Shown here in pieces: positions 1-6,219 of a stretch of DNA of 9,316 bases. Position 1 is the stretch's first letter, and every line of letters starts with the position of its first letter. The notes beneath the pieces were generated by a model. It ran no database searches and had not been told where the DNA came from. It saw only the letters and a list, made by a program, of their open reading frames with translations. A program made the translations under genes and the position numbers. Source of the stretch: an uncultured Saprospiraceae bacterium (GTDB taxonomy: Bacteria; Bacteroidota; Bacteroidia; Chitinophagales; Saprospiraceae); the NCBI GenBank assembly GCA_937969485.1, contig CALBVQ010000064.1:1-9316 (forward strand), read 5' to 3'.

Positions 1-1160
1 AACTCAGATTTTGTAATTCCATAAGTTAGTCCATCAAGCAATATACCTCTGAATCTATTATTTTCATTAAATACTCCTTGATACAAATAAATATTCGACC
101 AATTATTCGGAGATAAAAATTCTGAAGTTACATTGCTTAGTGTATTGTGGTTATTAAATTCACGACCATTAATCGAAACTGAATAAGACTCCACTGAATC
201 GTCTGAAGGAGAAGGGGCTTTCTCTATACATATAACTGTAAATGGATCAATAAGTGTATCCAATTCAACAACTAGAAATTCTATATTGTCACCATTCTTA
301 GCATGCCAACCAGAAACATTACTAAAATTAGCGTTCGTAAAACTTACACTACCCCTTTCAACTGATTTAAGAGAAATAATACTTAATTTAAATCCTCCAT
401 TAATATCATTATCAAAACCCATAATCATAAATTCTGGATCATCGTCAAAATGAGGCAGAGTACCGCCTAATATGGTAACCGAAGAGTTTTGTCCAAAACT
501 TATACCTTGGGATAATGTGGCAAAATTAAATGTATTACTAGAGGGGTTTCCAATAATGCTATCAAAATTTATTTGAAGGCTTTCACAAAATATTCCTGAA
601 TTATTTAAAATTTCTACATCATTATCAAAATTTGCAAACTGATTATCTAATGTTGTTGAATTTATTATTGTAGCATTGAACGCTTCACCACTCATGTTAT
701 TGACTTCATAACATATTTCGCAATTCTCAAAGTTGGTCGAATCTACTATTATTGTATCCTTAATAAAGTCCAAATATACTCCGTTCGACTTTATTTCATT
801 TTCAGTATACTCAATACTTAAAGTGGAAAAAGGGAGAAATTGAATACTACTATTTTCAGAAGTTAATTGTAATGTATTAATTCCATTTTGCCCTTTTTCA
901 ATATCAATTTTAATACAGTATTTTCCGGTTGGTTTTTCAATTAAACTATTGTCAAAATCAATAAATTTGATGTCAGCTCCTACAACATACTCGATTGTAA
1001 AAGATAAGTTATCATTTGTTTTATTGATAACTTCGTAGCAGACTTCCACTTGATTGCATTCTTCACAGAGCAAACTTTGACCTGTAAAACTGATCTTGGA
1101 TTCTTGGCTATAAATTGAAATAGCAATTAATTGAAAAATTAATGCAAAGTAAATTTTCAT
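1..1160 (-). CDS. Secreted protein of unknown function with internal duplication, partial (C-terminus beyond the left edge)
   Basis: Reading the minus strand from the ATG at 1160-1158 gives 386 uninterrupted codons to the window edge with no stop, so only the N-terminal part is present. Residues 1-18 (MKIYFALIFQLIAISIYS) form a typical Sec signal peptide, with likely cleavage before QES. No lipobox is visible, so secretion to the periplasm or beyond is expected. The mature part is rich in Asn, Ser, Asp and beta-branched residues, as in extracellular all-beta proteins. Two blocks look duplicated: about residues 32-117 and 143-230. Each has C-Y-E-V-x-N near its start (C41, C150), an F-D-N motif, and an aromatic-Cys pair 41-42 residues downstream (YC82, FC192). 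The region after residue 240 is different and ends in a stretch rich in aromatic residues. I do not recognise the family. Bacteroidota proteins of this style often carry a C-terminal type IX sorting domain or gliding-motility repeats, but that end is missing, so this cannot be tested. The gene is divergent from the operon to its right. Confidence 0.8.
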   Translation of the reverse strand, partial: MKIYFALIFQLIAISIYSQESKISFTGQSLLCEECNQVEVCYEVINKTNDNLSFTIEYVVGADIKFIDFDNSLIEKPTGKYCIKIDIEKGQNGINTLQLTSENSSIQFLPFSTLSIEYTENEIKSNGVYLDFIKDTIIVDSTNFENCEICYEVNNMSGEAFNATIINSTTLDNQFANFDNDVEILNNSGIFCESLQINFDSIIGNPSSNTFNFATLSQGISFGQNSSVTILGGTLPHFDDDPEFMIMGFDNDINGGFKLSIISLKSVERGSVSFTNANFSNVSGWHAKNGDNIEFLVVELDTLIDPFTVICIEKAPSPSDDSVESYSVSINGREFNNHNTLSNVTSEFLSPNNWSNIYLYQGVFNENNRFRGILLDGLTYGITKSE

Positions 1161-1355
1161 AGTTTATGGTTTTTGGTAAAGAATTCATATGCCCTTACAT
1201 AAAAAACAAATACCATGCCACAATTTTACAAATGCTTGTTTATATTTTGATCTTTAGCCTACTTTCATTTTTTTCCCTGGAAAAATACCACTTAACCAAT
1301 GAATAAACTCGTTTTCTCCTACTTTATCAAAAAAACAACAAAATCTATAACAAAA

Positions 1356-1378
1356 AGCTATTCTACTAATTAATAGCT
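1356..1378. repeat. Short inverted repeat, possible operator
   Basis: AGCTATT at 1356-1362 is followed after 9 bases by its exact reverse complement AATAGCT at 1372-1378. The match does not extend in either direction. The repeat lies 47 bp upstream of the candidate -33 element of the operon, a reasonable place for a dimeric regulator. A 7-bp palindrome in AT-rich DNA can also occur by chance. There is no T-tract after it, so it is not a rho-independent terminator. Confidence 0.3.
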
Positions 1379-1424
1379 CTTACCTTCTACCAAAATTTTC
1401 CTAAATTAGCTTCAACGATTCTCC

Positions 1425-1457
1425 TTGATTAACTTATTTGTTAATATTTTACCTTTG
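1425..1457 (+). promoter_or_regulatory. Candidate Bacteroidota sigma-ABfr promoter of the beta-helix/cytochrome/TonB receptor operon
   Basis: TACCTTTG at 1450-1457 matches the Bacteroidota -7 consensus TAnnTTTG exactly. A TTG at 1425-1427 lies 22 bp upstream, within the spacing used for the -33 TTTG/TTG element. The box ends only 2 bp before the ATG at 1460, so transcription would begin at or within a few bases of the start codon. Either the message is leaderless, or the match is fortuitous and the true promoter is further upstream. Confidence 0.45.
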
Positions 1458-1459
1458 AT

Positions 1460-2650
1460 ATGAATAATTTATACCCGCTTTGTTTCCTTCTTTTCCTACT
1501 CGTCTTCTCATGTAAATCACCCAAAGACGAAGTCAATCACAGCACTGTTCACGAAAACGGCTACGAGATGATCCAGGAACTTTTACTTGATGCTGAAGCT
1601 GGGTCTACCGTCAATTTACCAGCTGGATTATTCAAAATCAATCGCTCCATAAGTTTGGATGGAATTTCAAATGTAACAATCCAAGGCCAAGGACGTGATG
1701 AAACTATCCTGTCTTTTCTCGACCAAACCAACGGTGCAGAAGGTCTCCGTATTACGGCTGATTCTATTACCTTAAAAGATTTTACAATTGCCGATGCCAA
1801 AGGTGACGCAGTGAAATTACAAGACTGTAAAGGAGTTAATATAATTAACGTAAAAACTACCTGGACCCAAGGGGCAATGGCTACTAATGGCGCATATGGT
1901 TTGTATCCTGTACAATGCGAAGATGTGCTGATTGACAAGTGCGAAGCGGCTTATGCGAGTGATGCCGGAATTTATGTCGGACAATCGAAAAATGTAATTG
2001 TTCGTAATTCTTATGCTCACCATAATGTCGCTGGAATCGAAATTGAAAATTGTATTAATTCCGAGGTCTATAATAATATAGCGGAATTCAATACTGGCGG
2101 ATTTCTAGTATTCGACTTACCTGATCTTGAAGTAGTTAATGGTCATACTTGTAAGGTATATAACAATAAATTCCGAAGTAATAACTTTAAGAATTTCGCG
2201 CACGAAGGAAATATGGTAGCAATTATTCCGCCTGGTTCCGGTGTTGTTCTTTTAGCCGCTAAAAACGTAGAAATTTACGACAATGAAATTCTGGATCACA
2301 AAACATTTGGGGTAGGAATCTGCAGTTATCAGTTGACAGAAAGAAAATGGAAAGACGAAAGGTTTGTGCCTTTTACTTCGGAAATTACCATCCGAAATAA
2401 TACCATTAAACGTAAATCTGCCTTGCCTGATGTGACAAAGAAATTTGGGCAAATGGTGAATTATGTCTTCCCTGGAAAACCTCAAGACATATTATATGAT
2501 GGCATCTTACCCGATGATGTCACTGGACCCAATCCTATGAAAATATGTATTAAAGATAACAAAGCCGAGGACCTTCGATTTGCGAATATTGACGCAGCGA
2601 ATGATTTTGAGAATGTGAATAAATCCCTTGAACCTTATGAATGTATTTAA
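1460..2650 (+). CDS. Right-handed parallel beta-helix lipoprotein (TIGR03805-type)
   Basis: This 396-residue exported lipoprotein has a 17-residue hydrophobic leader ending in LVFS before Cys18, a lipobox. Residues about 50-320 consist of stacked beta-helix turns with regularly spaced Asn, Gly and beta-branched residues, such as NVTIQGQG (71-78), GDAVKLQDCKGVNI (115-128), SDAGIYVGQSKNVIVRNS (167-184) and AGIEIENCINSEVYNN (191-206). The pattern matches pectate-lyase-like or NosD-like helices, and the overall layout fits the TIGR03805 family. That family is known as one half of a two-gene pair of exported proteins, with a conserved diheme cytochrome as the other half; the cytochrome gene does follow directly here. 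The substrate and any enzymatic activity are unknown. The helix could bind or cleave a polysaccharide, but I see no catalytic triad I can defend. Just after the lipid Cys the sequence is KSPKDE, whose K-D-E resembles Bacteroidota surface-lipoprotein export signals. ATG 1460 is the only usable start: an in-frame stop lies at 1442-1444, and the next Met (residue 37) would remove the leader. Confidence 0.88.
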   Translation: MNNLYPLCFLLFLLVFSCKSPKDEVNHSTVHENGYEMIQELLLDAEAGSTVNLPAGLFKINRSISLDGISNVTIQGQGRDETILSFLDQTNGAEGLRITADSITLKDFTIADAKGDAVKLQDCKGVNIINVKTTWTQGAMATNGAYGLYPVQCEDVLIDKCEAAYASDAGIYVGQSKNVIVRNSYAHHNVAGIEIENCINSEVYNNIAEFNTGGFLVFDLPDLEVVNGHTCKVYNNKFRSNNFKNFAHEGNMVAIIPPGSGVVLLAAKNVEIYDNEILDHKTFGVGICSYQLTERKWKDERFVPFTSEITIRNNTIKRKSALPDVTKKFGQMVNYVFPGKPQDILYDGILPDDVTGPNPMKICIKDNKAEDLRFANIDAANDFENVNKSLEPYECI

Positions 2651-3716
2651 GATCAGTATTTTATTCGCCTCTGTGACGGCTGTCTTAATCTACTCTTGCG
2701 GTACAGCGAAAAATTCAACTCTTCAATTTCCCGATAAAGGTGCTTTTTTTAAGACGATTGAAGAATATGGAATATTTCAAGGCCAAGGCTTGGATCTTGT
2801 TCCGCACGATCGCCTGATAAAATATGAGGTGGTCAATGCCTTATTCACTGATTACGCTGAAAAAGATAGATTCGTTTATATGCCGGAAGGTCAGCGTGCT
2901 GAATTACTGGACGATGGGTTTTTTAAGTGGCCCACAGGGACTATGATTGTAAAAAATTTCTACTACAATGAAGAAAGTGCTGGCGTAGATCGGATGATGG
3001 AAACTCGACTGCTTATTAAAGAAGAAGCGGAATGGAAGGCCGTTTCTTATGTTTGGGATGACTCCCAAAAGACGGCCACCCTCAAGAAAGTAGGGGATAT
3101 TTTACCCATGCATATTACGCATGGGTCTGACGAATACTCATTCGACTATGTCGTTCCCAATAAAAATCAATGTAAATCTTGTCACAATAAGAATGAAAAA
3201 ATAGATCCTTTGGGGTTTAAACTAACTAATTTAGATAGGGCGGTAACGAGAGATGGTGTTTCCATTTCGCAGCTTGATTATCTAGCGGAAAAAGGGGTAA
3301 TTAATTTGGGTTTAACCCAAAAGAAAAAGCGAAAAATGGTGGCCTACACAGATGAGGCTGCTGATCTGCAAGATCGTGCACTAGCTTATCTAGATATGAA
3401 TTGTGGTCACTGTCACAGACCCGAAGGACCAGGAAATACGTCGGGTTTATTCTTGCAATACGATGAAACGCGAGCGAACCATTTAGGGTATTGTAAAGGC
3501 CCAGTTGCAGCAGGACGTGGGTCGGGTGGTCATGCATTCGATATCTCCCCTGGAAATGCAGATGCCTCCATCTTATATCACCGAATGGCTTCGACAGATC
3601 CTGGTGTTATGATGCCAGAAATTGGTCGTTCATTGTCGGACAAAAAAGGATTACAACTAATTAAGGAGTGGATAAATAATATAGACTACAACTGTGAAAC
3701 GCATACTCCTTCTTAA
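2637..3716 (+). CDS. SO2930/HNE_0200-family diheme c-type cytochrome lipoprotein (TIGR03806-type)
   Basis: This 359-residue protein probably carries electrons in the periplasm; its redox partner is unknown. The leader ends in LIYS before Cys21, a plausible lipobox, so it is likely lipid-anchored. There are two heme-c attachment motifs, CKSCH at residues 179-183 and CGHCH at 256-260. A Met-Met-Pro at 325-327, after the second heme, is a good candidate for its distal Met ligand; the WI near the C-terminus (residues 345-346) fits a C-terminal cytochrome fold. The N-terminal 150 residues contain a conserved-looking beta-rich region (FFKWPTGTMIVKNFYY) and the block YVVPNKNQCKSCH with PLGFKLTNLDR, features I associate with the SO2930/HNE_0200 family. 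That family is typically encoded next to a parallel beta-helix protein, as here. I chose ATG 2637 because it gives the best leader; an in-frame TTG at 2628 would add three residues. The start overlaps the end of the beta-helix gene by 14 bp, which suggests translational coupling. The absence of acidic residues after Cys21 suggests that it stays periplasmic. Confidence 0.9.
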   Translation: MNVFKISILFASVTAVLIYSCGTAKNSTLQFPDKGAFFKTIEEYGIFQGQGLDLVPHDRLIKYEVVNALFTDYAEKDRFVYMPEGQRAELLDDGFFKWPTGTMIVKNFYYNEESAGVDRMMETRLLIKEEAEWKAVSYVWDDSQKTATLKKVGDILPMHITHGSDEYSFDYVVPNKNQCKSCHNKNEKIDPLGFKLTNLDRAVTRDGVSISQLDYLAEKGVINLGLTQKKKRKMVAYTDEAADLQDRALAYLDMNCGHCHRPEGPGNTSGLFLQYDETRANHLGYCKGPVAAGRGSGGHAFDISPGNADASILYHRMASTDPGVMMPEIGRSLSDKKGLQLIKEWINNIDYNCETHTPS

Positions 3717-3771
3717 AGGACTTAACTAACTAATACCATTGCGGATTTATACACCACAATGGAATAAAATT

Positions 3772-6159
3772 ATGCTTATGCGAAAATTCATACTGATTAT
3801 TTTCAGCGTGCTAATAGCCGGTTTCATTATGGCTCAATCAAAAGGGCAGAATGTATATGGGACGGTAAAAGATAAAGCTTCAGGCCAACCATTGATAGGA
3901 GTAGCTGTCACCGTGATCGGAGATGCGTCGATAGGTTCTGTTACGGATCTTAATGGAAAATTTACTTTAACCGGTGTTCCTTTGGGAAGGCAGCAATTTG
4001 AGTTTAGTTATATCGGTTATCAAAAACATATTACGGAGGGACGGATTATTTCATCGACTAGGAATGAAGAAGTAAATGTATTCATGGAAGCGGGAGTACA
4101 GATGGATGATATAGAGATTGTAGCGGATGGGAATGTCAATGAAGCGATGAATGAGTTGGCTACTGTAAGTGCTAGATCATTTTCTGTGGAAGAGACCGAG
4201 CGGATTGCTGCGGGTGTAAATGATATGGGTCGGATGGCTTTGTCTTATCCGGGAGTACAGACAGGCGCGAATGATACGGAAAATGATATTATCGTGAGAG
4301 GAAATTCCAGTATTGGGATTTTGTGGCGGCTTGAAGGAATGGATATTCCGAACCCCAATCACTTTGCGCGACCTGGAACATCAGGTGGCGGAATCACTAT
4401 TTTTAGTGCGCAGCTACTAAGTCGTTCCGACTTTTATACGGGTGGAATGCCAGCGGAATTTGGAAACGCATTGTCGGGAGCGTTTGATGTGAGATTTAGA
4501 AAAGGAAATATGATGGATCGTCAACATAGGGTGCGTATAGGATTGCTCGGTCTTGATTTTTCTACAGAAGGGCCTATTAAAGAAGGTAAAGCGTCTTACT
4601 TGGTGAATTATCGGTATTCAACTTTGGGATTACTGAACTCTCTCGGCCTTGAGTTAATAGGGGAAAGAGTTAGTAATAATTTTCAAGATTTATCATTTAA
4701 TGTAGCTTGGGAAGGGAAAGATGCGAGTACGCAATGGACGCTATTTGGGATTGGTGGATTTAGTGAAGAACACTATTCTCCTAAGGCGCCAGAAGAAAGA
4801 GAAATAGGATTTGGAAATCACTGGGAAGATCGATTTAATGACAGCAGCACAGGAGTAGTGGGGCTTACTTACTCCAAGATAATAAATGCGAAATCCTACG
4901 TAAAAAACACAACTACTGTCATGAGTGGCTTTGTGGGTAGAACTTATGATACCTTATCTATAGCCAACGATCGATACCGATACAACGACCAAGAATATTA
5001 TGATTCTCGACTATCAACAGCTTGGACATATGGTTATCAATTTAGCCCACAGTGGAAATTGAAAAGTGGAGCTATTTTCCATGGAATTCAATATCGATTC
5101 TTTAAAGAAACAAGAGCAAGATCAGCTAGATCTGACATTGAAGCGATGAATGCAGACCTTGATCTAGACGGAGGAGGAACTACCCTTACTTCACAAGTTT
5201 ATGGCTTAATGCAATTCAAGCCAATCCCTCGCTGGGACATTAATATGGGTTTACACGGTCTTCATCTAGCCCTTAATAATACAGCAGCAATTGACCCAAG
5301 GCTTTCAATGAAATATCAGATCAATCGAACCAATAAACTTGGTTTGGCAATAGGCCGTCACAGTCAAACATTACCTTTGGCAGCTTATTTTTACGAAGAA
5401 GAAATAGGGGAAACAGGTAATACAACAAGACCGAATTTCAATTTACCTTTTTTAAAGGCAGATCATTATATTCTCAGTTACACTTATGTAAGTAAATCCT
5501 TAATAAAATTTAATGCCGAATTTTATTACCAGAGATTGCGTAACATTCCTGTGAGACGTGAAGATATAGGAGATGGATATTGGATGCTAAATAATCAAGC
5601 AGAGTTTCCACCATTTGATGCTGTAAGTGAAGGACAAGGTGAAAATTTTGGGGTGGATTTAGCACTTGAAAAGTTCTTTAGCAATAGTTTCTATTTCTTA
5701 CTTACAGGTTCCTTCTTCGAGTCGAATAGTATCTTTGCTGACGGTACGAAACACCCCAGTAGATTTTCAACAGGATGGGTTTCTAGTTTGACCTTAGGAA
5801 AAGAATTCGAATTCAGGAATAAAAACACATTACAAGTTGGAGGACGAGCGATGTATAATGGCGGATATAGATATACACCACATGATCCTATCTTAAGTGA
5901 TGAAGCGGGCACGTATATTCCTCTAGCTAATTCATTTTATGCCGGGCAAGTAACACCATATTTCCGAGTCGATTCTAGAATATCTTATCGATATAATTCA
6001 AAGAAATTTAGCGGGTCAATAAATTTGGATGTTCAAAATTTGACGAATCGAAAAAACCTCAATGGGGCAAGATACAATACGACAACCAATGAATTAGATT
6101 TCCGTCGATTTGATGGGGGAGATTTTATTCCAGTGTTAAGTTTTGTCTTTGATCTATAA
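3772..6159 (+). CDS. TonB-dependent outer-membrane receptor with carboxypeptidase-regulatory-like N-domain
   Basis: This is a 795-residue outer-membrane transporter that would take up a ligand using TonB/ExbBD energy. It has a Sec signal peptide (residues 1-22, ending MAQ), then a CarboxypepD_reg-like beta-sandwich at about 25-108 (NVYGTVKDKASGQPLIGVAV, GSVTDLNGKF, FSYIGYQ). A plug domain follows at about 130-245 (DMGRMALSYPGVQTG, DIIVRGNSS, LEGMDIPNPNHF, FYTGGMPAEFGNALSGAFDV). The remaining 550 residues are alternating beta strands ending in FVFDL, as expected for a 22-strand barrel with a C-terminal aromatic signature. No SusD-like gene follows, so this is not a SusCD glycan-uptake pair, and the ligand cannot be named. 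The gene lies 55 bp after the cytochrome with no terminator between them, so cotranscription is likely. ATG 3772 or ATG 3778 is the probable start; a TTG at 3739 would place 11 non-signal-like residues before the leader. The reading frame is intact. Confidence 0.92.
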   Translation: MLMRKFILIIFSVLIAGFIMAQSKGQNVYGTVKDKASGQPLIGVAVTVIGDASIGSVTDLNGKFTLTGVPLGRQQFEFSYIGYQKHITEGRIISSTRNEEVNVFMEAGVQMDDIEIVADGNVNEAMNELATVSARSFSVEETERIAAGVNDMGRMALSYPGVQTGANDTENDIIVRGNSSIGILWRLEGMDIPNPNHFARPGTSGGGITIFSAQLLSRSDFYTGGMPAEFGNALSGAFDVRFRKGNMMDRQHRVRIGLLGLDFSTEGPIKEGKASYLVNYRYSTLGLLNSLGLELIGERVSNNFQDLSFNVAWEGKDASTQWTLFGIGGFSEEHYSPKAPEEREIGFGNHWEDRFNDSSTGVVGLTYSKIINAKSYVKNTTTVMSGFVGRTYDTLSIANDRYRYNDQEYYDSRLSTAWTYGYQFSPQWKLKSGAIFHGIQYRFFKETRARSARSDIEAMNADLDLDGGGTTLTSQVYGLMQFKPIPRWDINMGLHGLHLALNNTAAIDPRLSMKYQINRTNKLGLAIGRHSQTLPLAAYFYEEEIGETGNTTRPNFNLPFLKADHYILSYTYVSKSLIKFNAEFYYQRLRNIPVRREDIGDGYWMLNNQAEFPPFDAVSEGQGENFGVDLALEKFFSNSFYFLLTGSFFESNSIFADGTKHPSRFSTGWVSSLTLGKEFEFRNKNTLQVGGRAMYNGGYRYTPHDPILSDEAGTYIPLANSFYAGQVTPYFRVDSRISYRYNSKKFSGSINLDVQNLTNRKNLNGARYNTTTNELDFRRFDGGDFIPVLSFVFDL

Positions 6160-6219
6160 GTCATAAAAATGGTTTGTAAATAATTGCCTTTCTTTACTTG
6201 CAAGAAATATACTTATGAC
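6160..6219. repeat. Imperfectly supported inverted repeat across the receptor-helicase gap
   Basis: GTCATAA at 6160-6166, directly after the receptor stop codon, is matched by its exact reverse complement TTATGAC at 6213-6219, which covers the helicase start codon. The 46-base spacer makes a strong RNA hairpin unlikely. A chance match is quite possible in DNA of this composition. Confidence 0.15.
6173..6200 (+). promoter_or_regulatory. Weak candidate promoter of the helicase-nuclease gene
   Basis: TTTG at 6173-6176 is followed after 18 bp by TACTTG at 6195-6200, 14 bp before the ATG at 6215. The downstream box is a shortened, imperfect form of TAnnTTTG, so this is only a suggestion. The gap after the receptor gene is just 55 bp and shows no terminator hairpin, so read-through from the operon is equally possible. 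Confidence 0.2.

Larger units (their letters stand above)
1161..1459. other. Divergent intergenic region, AT-rich, no convincing gene
   Basis: This 299-bp gap separates the leftward secreted-protein gene from the rightward operon, so it should hold promoters for both. On the plus strand a good Bacteroidota-type promoter lies at its right end. On the minus strand, upstream of the ATG at 1160, I find only degenerate TTTG-containing candidates and make no call. A 7-bp inverted repeat lies at 1356-1378. A 24-codon open frame at 1299-1373 has no supporting signal. No tRNA, terminator hairpin or riboswitch-like structure was seen. Confidence 0.7.

Noticed and set aside
1299..1373. 24-codon small ORF in the divergent intergenic region
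   Set aside because: It has no ribosome-binding or promoter signal and a low-complexity Lys/Ser/Thr-rich product, and it overlaps the inverted repeat; chance is the simplest explanation.
1561..1938. 125-codon antisense open frame within the beta-helix gene
   Set aside because: It lies wholly inside a well-supported gene on the opposite strand, has no promoter or start signal, and its translation has no recognisable domain; it is a shadow frame.
2628..2636. TTG start giving a three-residue longer cytochrome
   Set aside because: The ATG at 2637 gives a complete lipoprotein leader; a TTG start is not needed and has no supporting signal.
3707..3720. TCCTT/AAGGA hairpin spanning the cytochrome stop codon, considered as a terminator
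   Set aside because: The stem is only 5 bp with a 4-base loop and no T-tract follows, so it is too weak to end transcription before the receptor gene.
3739..3771. TTG start giving an 11-residue longer TonB receptor
   Set aside because: The added residues include charged and polar positions that do not fit the front of a signal peptide, while ATG 3772 or 3778 begins a normal one.
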